Assembly: GCA_002707085.1 (NCBI GenBank)
Contig: PALY01000161.1
Span: 1-12,216, forward strand
Direction: 5' to 3'
Source: Deltaproteobacteria bacterium
GTDB taxonomy: Bacteria; Myxococcota_A; UBA796
Length of the DNA: 12,216 nucleotides
Part shown: one piece after another, positions 1 to 6,987 of the stretch
How the letters are laid out: each line of letters begins with the position of its first letter
Position numbering within the stretch: the first letter of the stretch is position 1
Position numbers and translations under genes: made by a program
Notes under the pieces: generated by a model
Database searches by the model: none
What the model was told of the DNA's origin: nothing
Seen by the model: the letters and a program-made list of their open reading frames with translations, nothing else

Positions 1-1166
1 AAATGGTCGCTTGGATACTTCATATTCGGTAACCTCTTTTCGTGTGGATTATTGGTCCAATTGCGTGCACTTGGAGTCTTGAGTACTCTCTCGACTTTAA
101 CTGCACTCTCGTCGAAGAAAATATAATCAGTCGTCCCGGAGAATTTCGAGTGACACGACGTCCATTGGGGTTCTTCCTTCAGCGCTTCTTTATACGCTGA
201 GCGCATGCGTCCGCTCTCTCGGTTAAGTTTTGACATGTGTGATCCTTTGAATACGTTCTTATGTGCATTGCTCAAATCATGGCAGTTGTCGTTCCAACTT
301 TGCAAATTGGTTTCATTGAACGAACGGCCTAGTACCTCTTCAGAGTCCTCGTCGCCGCCATAACATTCTTCGTCGTTGTTATCGTTCAAATATCCTCCCA
401 TGTTTCTTCGGTTGCACGACATTTTATCAAAGTATCCCTCTTCCACAAATTTATACAACGCTGAATTTGGAAGGAAGTTGCCATCCAACGAGAAAATTTT
501 CATCACTCGAGAAGAAGGTCTTTGCTTCGAGGACGCTGCATTCTCCGTCTTTCTCCTCGCGCTTTCCATCGCCTCCAAAATCTCCTTCACCTGAGCCAAC
601 TTTACCAACCCATTTTTCGGCGCAAAGAGTATGTGAGCATTTCCATTAACAACGACTGTTCTTTTCTTTTTATTCTCTAACACTAAAACTAACCCAAATG
701 CGTCGTCGTCTGTACCTCTCAGCGTTACTCGAATCTGCGGCATCGTCTTCGAGAGCGCGAACTTACTCGTCTTATAAAACGTTGCCACTCCATCTGTTTT
801 CCCTCTCCCCTTCTTTACAAAATATCCATCGTACGTTTTCAGCATCCTCTTAATCCGTTGGAATCTCTTCTCTTCGATCTCTTGCGCGTTGATGATGTCC
901 GGTTTCAATCGTTTCAACTCGTCCTCGAAAATCTTTGCTAATCTCTTCTCTGGATTCAATTCGTCTCTCGTTTGTTTCGGGTACAGTTCAAATTTGTATT
1001 TCTTCACCGCCGATTCGCACAGCACGTTATACGAAACCACTCGAACCGTTGTCTCGTCCTTCGTTTCCGGGGTCGACCATTCCCGTCCGCGCAAAGGGTC
1101 GCGGCGGCGCTTTTTGTCAACGGGGTCTTTTTTGTCTTTCTTTCGCATCATCATCATCATCATCAT
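1..1166 (-). CDS. PDE12/CCR4-like EEP-family nuclease (3' end outside window)
   Basis: Endonuclease/exonuclease/phosphatase (EEP) family enzyme, closest by eye to PDE12 and CCR4 deadenylases, which cut 2',5'-oligoadenylate or poly(A) using Mg2+. The 388 codons in the window are open and intronless. Landmarks, numbered from the first ATG: SYNVLCES (N47), AQEIE (E96, the usual Mg ligand), DGVATFYKTSKFAL (125-138, very like the PDE12 segment), NAHILF (N176, H178), LDGNFLPNS (D228 and N230, matching GDFNS without gaps), TDYIFF (D347) and PSDH at the window edge (D387, H388). All catalytic positions I can place are kept. The protein probably ends within a few dozen residues beyond the window. Two in-frame TGA codons lie 27 to 33 bases upstream of the ATG run, so this exon cannot extend further. 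The N-terminus (K/R/D-rich, about 40 residues) is short and I see no clear transit peptide. Substrate (mRNA tail or 2-5A) cannot be decided from sequence. Confident of family, less of subfamily. Confidence 0.88.
   Translation of the reverse strand, partial: MMMMMMMRKKDKKDPVDKKRRRDPLRGREWSTPETKDETTVRVVSYNVLCESAVKKYKFELYPKQTRDELNPEKRLAKIFEDELKRLKPDIINAQEIEEKRFQRIKRMLKTYDGYFVKKGRGKTDGVATFYKTSKFALSKTMPQIRVTLRGTDDDAFGLVLVLENKKKRTVVVNGNAHILFAPKNGLVKLAQVKEILEAMESARRKTENAASSKQRPSSRVMKIFSLDGNFLPNSALYKFVEEGYFDKMSCNRRNMGGYLNDNNDEECYGGDEDSEEVLGRSFNETNLQSWNDNCHDLSNAHKNVFKGSHMSKLNRESGRMRSAYKEALKEEPQWTSCHSKFSGTTDYIFFDESAVKVERVLKTPSARNWTNNPHEKRLPNMKYPSDH
1146..1166. repeat. (CAT)7 repeat = seven tandem ATG start codons
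   Basis: Seven CAT triplets on the plus strand read as seven consecutive in-frame ATG codons on the minus strand, at the exact start of the EEP nuclease frame. The preceding in-frame codons include two TGA stops, so the run must contain the start. One further upstream ATG in another frame (about position 1192, minus) would open a short overlapping frame that reads the repeat as poly-Asp and stops inside the nuclease gene. Confidence 0.9.
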
Positions 1167-1308
1167 CAACTGTTTTTTCTTTTTCAACAATCATCACACA
1201 TCGCCACGAACAACTTCACGTCATCGAGAATATCACTACTATTACTATTACCAAACTCGACGATGTCTTTCTTTCTCTCTCTCTCTCTCTCGTCGCGCGT
1301 CGTCAACG
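1167..1308. promoter_or_regulatory. Divergent intergenic spacer / likely bidirectional promoter
   Basis: The nuclease reads leftward from 1166 and the coiled-coil gene reads rightward, so this stretch must hold both 5' ends and at least the core promoter of each. It contains a CT microsatellite, an ACTACTATTACTATTACC run and AT-rich stretches. I see no convincing TATA box. No protein-coding signal is evident beyond shadow frames. Confidence 0.55.
1275..1291. repeat. CT dinucleotide microsatellite
   Basis: Eight CT units plus a terminal C, preceded by CTTT-type pyrimidine sequence from about 1267. It lies about 20 bases upstream of the ATG at 1309, so it would be a pyrimidine-rich promoter or 5'-leader element of the plus-strand gene. 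Confidence 0.85.
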
Positions 1309-1370
1309 ATGAGAAACTCGCTCTCCGTCTTCTTTGTTGCGTTCTTTATTTATGGGGAAAATCGAGAGAG

Positions 1371-1510
1371 GTAAGTAAAAAAAACCACGTTCTTATGTTT
1401 AGGGTTTTGTTTTTTTGTCTCCAAAAAAAAATTCAAAAAAAAAAGTCGCCCGAGAAAAACTCTTTTTGAAATTGGATAAAAAACCTCTTCTCCCTCTTTT
1501 GTTGTTGTAG
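1371..1510 (+). other. Probable spliceosomal intron (140 bp)
   Basis: A perfect donor GTAAGT follows the exon end GAGAGAG. The acceptor is a long pyrimidine tract (CCTCTTCTCCCTCTTTT) ending in GTTGTTGTAG. The interior is A/T-rich with A runs, unlike the flanks. Removing it joins the frame that begins with ATG at 1309 exactly to the frame of the coiled-coil gene (AG + T makes a Ser codon, then Leu, Thr, and Met at 1518). Retention gives an immediate TAA. It is either a coding intron or a 5'-UTR intron. Confidence 0.65.
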
Positions 1511-1517
1511 TCTGACG

Positions 1518-2510
1518 ATGACGTCCTTTCGAGACCGAACGAATAATGCGCCCGGAAGAAGAGACGCGACGATAAAGACGAAGGAGAAAAATGGACGTTT
1601 TCTTTCCGATTTTTCTTTCGGCGAAGAAGAAGAATTAGAAGAAGAAGAAGAGTGTTTTTCCGACAGCGATTGGTCTCAAGAGGACCCGCTCGAGGCGTCG
1701 AATTCGTTTCTGACGAAAGTCGTGAAAGCGCATAAAAAAGCCATGGAAACGTCGGAAGAAGAACGGAAACGCGTGAGAGATTTACTGTACAAAGCCGAAG
1801 ACAGATGCGAAGAACTGCTGGAAATGAACGACGCGCTGGAGAAGAGACTGGAAAAGAACGAGATGCGATTTAAAAGAGAATTGGAAGAGATGCAATTGAA
1901 AGCAGAAAGCTTCCCGGAAAGGAGAGAGTCGGAGCGAAACGCGCAAAAATTGAAATCGGATGTAGCCGCGATGAAAACGATGAACGCGAGTTTAGAGAGA
2001 CAAGTGGAGTCACTGAGAATACGGGAAAGGGAGAGAGAAGAAGTCGTGAACGCGTTGAGAGATGAGTTGGCGAAAATGAAGTCTTCGTCTTCGTCTTCGA
2101 GTGCCGAAACGACGGAGCGACTGAGAGACGCGAGAAAGATGGAGGAACAGAAGGAAAAACAAACTTTGGCGGTGATCGCGGAGACGTACGCGATTGAGAT
2201 TAGAAAATTGAAGGAGAAGGTGGAAATGTACGAGAAAGCCCGTTTGAGAGAGAAGACGTTCAGTGGTAGTAGAGTAGAAAAGAAGGAACAACAACAACGA
2301 CAGCACTATTTCTCGAACGAAGAGAGCGAGGATGTAGAGGATGACGACGAAGAAGAACCGAGACCTCCGCCAACAGCTGCGAAGCGCTTGCCGAGCGATT
2401 CAGAATCGCCGTTTGGAACTTTGAATAGCGAAGGCCGAGTGAGAGCGGCTATTTCTAGATTGGGTATTTTAGATGATAACGGAGACGTGCCGAAGATGCG
2501 CAACTTCTGA
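1518..2510 (+). CDS. Acidic coiled-coil protein, unknown function
   Basis: A 330-residue protein that I do not recognise. In order: a basic N-terminus (1-25); an acidic block of Glu around 36-45 followed by SDSDW; long charged helix with heptad-like Leu/Met spacing from about 75 to 245, so probably coiled coil, interrupted by a run of seven Ser at 189-195; a second acidic stretch (about 265-280); PRPPP; and a C-terminal piece, GRVRAAISRLGILDDNGDV (307-325), that looks like a short helical motif rather than low complexity. ATG 1518 has A at -3. If the intron at 1371-1510 is removed, the frame continues without interruption to ATG 1309, adding 23 residues with a hydrophobic core (LSVFFVAFFIYG) and giving 353 residues as join(1309..1370,1511..2510). 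The shorter start is given because the long one needs splicing evidence. A scaffold or cytoskeletal role would be a guess. It ends with tandem TGA codons, 40 bp from the convergent PZP gene. Confidence 0.75.
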   Translation: MTSFRDRTNNAPGRRDATIKTKEKNGRFLSDFSFGEEEELEEEEECFSDSDWSQEDPLEASNSFLTKVVKAHKKAMETSEEERKRVRDLLYKAEDRCEELLEMNDALEKRLEKNEMRFKRELEEMQLKAESFPERRESERNAQKLKSDVAAMKTMNASLERQVESLRIREREREEVVNALRDELAKMKSSSSSSSAETTERLRDARKMEEQKEKQTLAVIAETYAIEIRKLKEKVEMYEKARLREKTFSGSRVEKKEQQQRQHYFSNEESEDVEDDDEEEPRPPPTAAKRLPSDSESPFGTLNSEGRVRAAISRLGILDDNGDVPKMRNF

Positions 2511-2550
2511 TGAACATGACTTTTTTAATTAGAAAATTTTCTACGATGGT
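2511..2550. terminator. Convergent 3' spacer with 14-bp palindrome
   Basis: Only 40 bp separate the stop codons of two convergent genes. In it lies the perfect palindrome TAGAAAATTTTCTA (2530-2543), flanked by a T6 run on the left. Any normal 3' UTR of either gene must run into the other gene's coding region. A shared 3'-end signal is an inference from position only. Confidence 0.4.
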
Positions 2551-5500
2551 TCATAAAACTAACGTCGCCGCGTTTGTCTTGCGTTTCTTGACAACCGCGC
2601 TTGGCGCTTTCGCCGCAGCACAACACACGCCGCACTTTACGTACTCTGAATGCGTCGGTAAAACGAACCCGTTCTTTTCCGACCACTCTTTCTTATCCGC
2701 CTTCTCAAACTCGGCGCCGGATGAGCACGTGTCGCAATACGCAAAACCACATTCGACGCACCGTAATGTGATCTTCTCTGATGCACCACACATGTCGCCG
2801 CATACCGCGCATTTGTGCGAGGGACAAACCCACGGTTCCTCTGGATTTGGCGCGGTGAGAACGCCGGCGCATCCGGCGCTCCCCGCGTTCGGGCATTTCG
2901 AGCATTGCAACCAAATCGAAGCGACTTCCGGAGTCAGCCAAGCCGGCGGGATAGCTTTACATCCGCCATCTTTAGATGATTTACAACCGAAACAGAACGT
3001 TTCGTGACTTTCCTTTGGAAACGGGGTATTTAGATCGCACGTTGGTCGATTCATCTTTGCAGTGGCGTCGTCCGCTTCTTCCATTATACTCGGCGATGAT
3101 AAAAGCTGGACTTCTGGAGAGCACTCGTTGACGACGTTGGTCATGAACTCCGCGATCGCCTCTTCCGTATCTTCAAGCGATTTCACGAATGTTTCTTCTT
3201 CATTCGAGCTGCTTTTCAGATGCACAAGTGGGATATCTTCCTTCGCTCGCGTATCACATGGCGCGATCTTCGGATGGATGATATCTGTAACTGCTTGCGC
3301 GTCGATATCGTACAACACACACACCTGCGTCCCGAGCGTCAATCGAGATGCTTTTTTCAAACCATTCAAGCTTACTATACCTACCGTTCGTTTTCTTATG
3401 TCTCTGTACTCAACCGCATCTATGAGTCGAGCGCCAAAAGGTTTCACCAACGGATCGAGGACGGAATAATTGTCCTTCTCTGCGAAACTGGTAATGGGAA
3501 AGTTTGTCGTTTTCGTGTCGTCGTAAACGAATAAAGTTCGCGCGAATGAACGAGTCGCGATTACTCGAGCAATTCTCATCGCGCCTTGGATTCCATTCGA
3601 TATCTTCTGCGGTTCCATATCATAAAAAGAATCTTTCATGCGTTCGACGATAGTTGACTCGCCCTCTGCGTTTACGATAGACTTCCGCATCTCCATGACG
3701 TGAGGTTCAACTAACTTGTCTTGAAGCAACGAGTCCTTCTCAAAGTACGTGGTGAGCATTTCACGCGCTTTCGTATCCGTGATCTCGTTGAATGTAACTT
3801 CTTCTTCTTCCGCCGCCGACGGCGTTTCCATAGAAAACAGTACCTCGTCATCTTCTTGAGCGCCATTATTTTCAGTAGGAAGAGTATAATCCAGTGATTG
3901 AGCCCTAAGCGCCCATATATTCGTCGCGGACTCTTTCGTATAGACTTCGCCGCATCTGGCGTGCACCGTACGAAACATCTTGCGAAAATTTTCGCCTTCG
4001 CACTCGAATGTATCGTTATCATTCGGCAACACAATAACGCGTTTCGTTTTGAAACGAGCCTTATTCGTCGCATCGTCGAAGTGTGCAATCCATTTGCAAA
4101 ACCCATCGACGCCATCGAAATTCGCGCTCGAGAACGGTCTGTGTAACGCTTCTGGACTCAGTGCGGAGTACTCCGCAGGCACCGGAGTTCCGTCTGCATT
4201 CAATTTCATACCGTGTTTCATCACCACGTCAAACAAAATATCTGTTGTGATAACAAGCACATCAAACGAGTACTTTTGAATGGCCGTACCTTTGAGAGTA
4301 TTTTTTGCATCAGCTGTGGACAAGATGGACACTTGCCGGAGTTTTGGACAAAACTTAGCGAGATCGGCAATCCAATTCAAAGCGTCTACTTTGTTGTCGC
4401 AAACAATAGCGTGCGGCTTTTCGCCTTGAATAGCCATGGCACTAATTACCGTCAACCGCTTACCAAAACCAGAAGGTAATCTGAGGATGGCAAACGCAAG
4501 GCCGAGAAACTTATGCCGTGCGATAATATCTCGAGCGATGACGCGTTGCGCCACAGTTAATGTTTTCCATGGTTCGCTATATTTTTGCGATCCAGGGACC
4601 TCAAACGCGCCAAACGTGCGCTTAAGCACGTTACGAATAGAATCAATCGGCACATCGCTCTTCATGTGTTCATCAAGAAACGGTTGCGAGAACAACGTCA
4701 TACACTTTGAATTCAAGCTGCGCAAGATAGCCATCGCGCGCCCGATGGCAGATTTTGCATTAGGGACTATATTTTCTATAGTTCCGTTCGTTATGTTTTC
4801 TAAACTCCCGCGCTTTCCTTTCTTTGGTTTATTCATGAGAATCTTCCGGACAGAATTTTCTTGTACTAATGACATTTTATTATCTTGTTGCAATTGGTCT
4901 TTTGCACTGTGTGAATCGTTTGTCGAATTGAGCACTCGCATGCTTCCATCGCCGGTATTTACTAGGCGTTTCTCGTCGATGTTTCCAGGTGCTTCGTTTG
5001 CTATGGCTTCTGTCGTTTCTCCGGTCGCATTTGCAAACACTTGTGCTGCTGGGCGCACGGCAGCATTGTGTGGTCCCCAAAAAACGGATCCACCGGTCAA
5101 ATACGCGTCATTCACCTCTGAATCGATTGGCAACGAACACGTTTCGCGTCGTTTCTGCAACCATCGCTCGCTCGAGTGTGTGGAGCAAAACACCATCGGC
5201 TGACCAGTTCCAGCGCGGCGCAGCCATGCGTTCTGCGATCCTCTGGCACAAAGCGGATGAAATGCCTTGAAACACTTCTTCATCGCGCATTGCGTGCAAG
5301 CGCCTTCTTCTCCGCAAATTTCACATTTCAACGTCATGCGCGAACTCGTGAGCTTCGACGCATCGATACGCAAGACCGATGATCCGGATTCTGAAGCTTT
5401 TTTATCGTTATCTACAGCTTTTGTGAATGAAATTTCAGGTAACGTTAACGCACACGCGACATGCGCGTGATATCCAGGTGCTCGCCAATTAGTTGAAAAT

Positions 5501-6987
5501 TTCGATTTCAGTTTGATTCTTGCCAACGCACCTTTCGGCGTCGGGCACAAAGCGCACATACCTCTTCCATTTTCGATGAGATTGGAAACTCCATCTTCGC
5601 ACCCCGCGCACAACCACTCCCCATCTGGAATCTTCTCAACGCCATAACAGCTTTTGTGCACTTGCACGTCGCACCCGTCGCATATTAAAATTTGGTCGTT
5701 TATGTCCCAATAATCCATGAATGGTTCGTTACACACGTGACAAGCGTCCACGGAGGACCAAACAACTTTTTGAATATATTCCGATGGTGGTTCAGGCGCT
5801 TCTTTACTATTTTTCGTGTCTCGAAGTTGGTGTGGTGGTATCGCGTTCTTGTTGTTCTTTTTCGTTCCGTTTTCGACATCTTCGCCACCTTGGCCCTCCT
5901 CTATGGTGACGTTGGAAAGATGTTGGGCGTCCTCCTTCTCGTCTTCAGCCTCGTCGTCATCATCTGAACTCGATGCGGTATCGATGCTATTATCGTGACC
6001 ATTTCGATTCATTTCCAACAAAAATTCATTCTTCAACTTTTGTTTCAGTGCTCGACGTTGTTTTCTCATTCCTATTTTACTAGCTTTCAATTCCTCCCCA
6101 TTTGGTTTCTGTCTCGTCTCCAACACCGAAGCGACTTGCAACAGCTTCTCTGCGCGTTGCAACTTCTCCGCCGCAATCTGCGCTTTTCGATTGGCATCAT
6201 CGAAGGCGCATTTCGCCTTCTCCATTTTCTTCGCCGCGAAGATTTCAGTTGCCGCCGCAGCGCTCGCGGCAAATGCCCACTTGTTATTCGCATTTTCGCT
6301 CGCATCGTTCAATTCACCTAATTTCTTGTCCACCACGCGCATGATTTCCTCAGACGATGGGATATTGAGTGGATTATTCATCGAAGTATTACTATCGCCG
6401 TTCATCTTTTCCTTCAGGATTTGTCTCAAAAACACGATTTCCTCCTCGATTTCCGCGTCCGAGTCTGTGTGGACTTCTTCTTCCTCATCGCCTTCGTCTT
6501 CTTTGTCGTCCAGTGAGCGCTTCCGTTTCGTTGGACCAAACCCCCTTTTCCTGGTAAATTCCAGCGCTTTCTGAGTATATTCCGATCTTTTCTCGTACTT
6601 CTTCAAGACACTTTCGACTAACGCGTGTACCGTTGTCGTCGGTCTCGCGTCTTCTCGACCGTTGTCTTCGTCCGTCGACCCTTTGTCTCCTTTGTCTCGT
6701 GCTGCATTCTCCACCTCATGCATCGCGTCGAGCGAAGTGCCGTCGCTTTTTTCATCCGTCGGTCGAGTCTTCGTCGCGTGCACGACGTTCACCGCTGGGA
6801 TCGCGTCCTTCCTTAATTCGTCGTCTTTGCCTTCTTCTTTCTCGTCGGCGGGAGTGGCGTTCGTCGCCGTCGTGTCGCGTGCACCAAATTTTCGCCGTTC
6901 CAATTCGATGAGTTTCTCCTCCTCCGTTTCGTCTTCCGTCTCTTCTCCGTCGGACTCTTCTTTTTTGCTCGCGTCAAAAAACTCCAT
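2551..6987 (-). CDS. PZP (PHD + ePHD) / degenerate SNF2-like / Cys-rich chromatin protein
   Basis: A 1478-residue predicted nuclear chromatin reader. The open frame extends to a TTG at 7074, but the first in-frame ATG is 6987, in a good context (A at -3, G at +4), and no in-frame ATG lies between it and the upstream stop at 7111. In order: a charged, disordered N-terminus with a KRKR nuclear-localisation-type motif (154-157); an Ala/Lys-rich probable coiled coil (about 238-291); an acidic stretch; a canonical C4HC3 PHD finger (C416-C463, including ICDGCDVQVHKSCYG); a zinc knuckle plus extended PHD (C478-H604), together the PZP module of BRPF, JADE and AF10 proteins, which binds histone H3; a central region resembling an SNF2 ATPase with broken motifs (about 805-1250); and a C-terminal Cys/His-rich module (1332-1456) like the last PHD of NSD proteins. 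No acetyltransferase, SET or bromodomain is seen. PZP is confident; the SNF2 relation is tentative. I know no named protein with this order. Confidence 0.85.
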   Translation of the reverse strand: MEFFDASKKEESDGEETEDETEEEKLIELERRKFGARDTTATNATPADEKEEGKDDELRKDAIPAVNVVHATKTRPTDEKSDGTSLDAMHEVENAARDKGDKGSTDEDNGREDARPTTTVHALVESVLKKYEKRSEYTQKALEFTRKRGFGPTKRKRSLDDKEDEGDEEEEVHTDSDAEIEEEIVFLRQILKEKMNGDSNTSMNNPLNIPSSEEIMRVVDKKLGELNDASENANNKWAFAASAAAATEIFAAKKMEKAKCAFDDANRKAQIAAEKLQRAEKLLQVASVLETRQKPNGEELKASKIGMRKQRRALKQKLKNEFLLEMNRNGHDNSIDTASSSDDDDEAEDEKEDAQHLSNVTIEEGQGGEDVENGTKKNNKNAIPPHQLRDTKNSKEAPEPPSEYIQKVVWSSVDACHVCNEPFMDYWDINDQILICDGCDVQVHKSCYGVEKIPDGEWLCAGCEDGVSNLIENGRGMCALCPTPKGALARIKLKSKFSTNWRAPGYHAHVACALTLPEISFTKAVDNDKKASESGSSVLRIDASKLTSSRMTLKCEICGEEGACTQCAMKKCFKAFHPLCARGSQNAWLRRAGTGQPMVFCSTHSSERWLQKRRETCSLPIDSEVNDAYLTGGSVFWGPHNAAVRPAAQVFANATGETTEAIANEAPGNIDEKRLVNTGDGSMRVLNSTNDSHSAKDQLQQDNKMSLVQENSVRKILMNKPKKGKRGSLENITNGTIENIVPNAKSAIGRAMAILRSLNSKCMTLFSQPFLDEHMKSDVPIDSIRNVLKRTFGAFEVPGSQKYSEPWKTLTVAQRVIARDIIARHKFLGLAFAILRLPSGFGKRLTVISAMAIQGEKPHAIVCDNKVDALNWIADLAKFCPKLRQVSILSTADAKNTLKGTAIQKYSFDVLVITTDILFDVVMKHGMKLNADGTPVPAEYSALSPEALHRPFSSANFDGVDGFCKWIAHFDDATNKARFKTKRVIVLPNDNDTFECEGENFRKMFRTVHARCGEVYTKESATNIWALRAQSLDYTLPTENNGAQEDDEVLFSMETPSAAEEEEVTFNEITDTKAREMLTTYFEKDSLLQDKLVEPHVMEMRKSIVNAEGESTIVERMKDSFYDMEPQKISNGIQGAMRIARVIATRSFARTLFVYDDTKTTNFPITSFAEKDNYSVLDPLVKPFGARLIDAVEYRDIRKRTVGIVSLNGLKKASRLTLGTQVCVLYDIDAQAVTDIIHPKIAPCDTRAKEDIPLVHLKSSSNEEETFVKSLEDTEEAIAEFMTNVVNECSPEVQLLSSPSIMEEADDATAKMNRPTCDLNTPFPKESHETFCFGCKSSKDGGCKAIPPAWLTPEVASIWLQCSKCPNAGSAGCAGVLTAPNPEEPWVCPSHKCAVCGDMCGASEKITLRCVECGFAYCDTCSSGAEFEKADKKEWSEKNGFVLPTHSEYVKCGVCCAAAKAPSAVVKKRKTNAATLVL
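2620..2994 (-). other. C-terminal NSD-like Cys/His-rich zinc module
   Basis: Residues 1332-1456. Pattern: CFGC (C1332, C1335), C1343, LQCSKC (C1362, C1365), C1373, then PWVCPSHKCAVCG (C1388, H1391, C1393, C1396), C1410, C1413, C1418, C1421, and finally KCGVCC (from C1452). The WxCPxHxCxxCG signature resembles the PHD5/C5HCH end of NSD methyltransferases. The position where a PHD finger has its zinc-binding His (four residues after C1365) is Ser1370. Confidence 0.6.
3250..4575 (-). other. Degenerate SNF2 / helicase-like region
   Basis: Residues about 805-1246. The first half follows the SNF2 plan: WKTLTVAQRVIARDII for the Q-type lead-in, LPSGFGKRLTVISAMA in place of motif I, HAIVCDNKVDALNWIADL in place of motif Ia (with the conserved Trp), and FDVLVITTDIL near motif Ib. 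Motif I keeps GxGK (K843) but has Arg for the usual Thr. At the expected motif II there is HFDDATNK (D971, D972), not DEAH. The second half has an SFARTLFVYDD strand reminiscent of helicase C, but I cannot find the arginine-finger motif VI. Likely a non-catalytic remnant or a very diverged domain; an alternative is an unrelated fold. Confidence 0.45.
5176..5742 (-). other. PZP module (PHD finger, zinc knuckle, extended PHD)
   Basis: Residues 416-604 of the chromatin protein. PHD1 ligands: C416, C419, C436, C439, H444, C447, C460, C463, with the W-x-C-x2-C end. Then CALC (C478, C481), H509 and C512 of the pre-PHD knuckle, and CEICG (C555, C558), C564, C567, C572, H577, C580, C601 and H604 of the extended PHD. 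All zinc ligands appear present, so the fold should be intact. In BRPF and AF10 the first PHD reads the H3 tail and the ePHD binds DNA or H3. Confidence 0.9.

Noticed and set aside
468..488. Apparent loss of the catalytic Asp and Asn (GDFNS read as GNFLP) in the EEP nuclease, implying a pseudoenzyme
   Set aside because: Aligning without gaps on the following Tyr puts D228 and N230 on the catalytic positions with the Pro also matching, so the residues are kept.
1146..1166. CAT repeat as a His-rich tract of a plus-strand protein
   Set aside because: The minus-strand reading starts a recognisable nuclease exactly here; no plus-strand frame over it shows a domain.
889..1374. Long plus-strand open frames over the nuclease gene
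   Set aside because: They are antisense shadows of the EEP coding sequence, which has clear family motifs; only the piece from 1309 is considered as a possible exon.
2510..3007. Plus-strand 165-codon frame starting at the coiled-coil gene's stop
   Set aside because: It lies antisense to the Cys-rich C-terminus of the PZP protein, whose zinc-ligand pattern shows that strand is the coding one.
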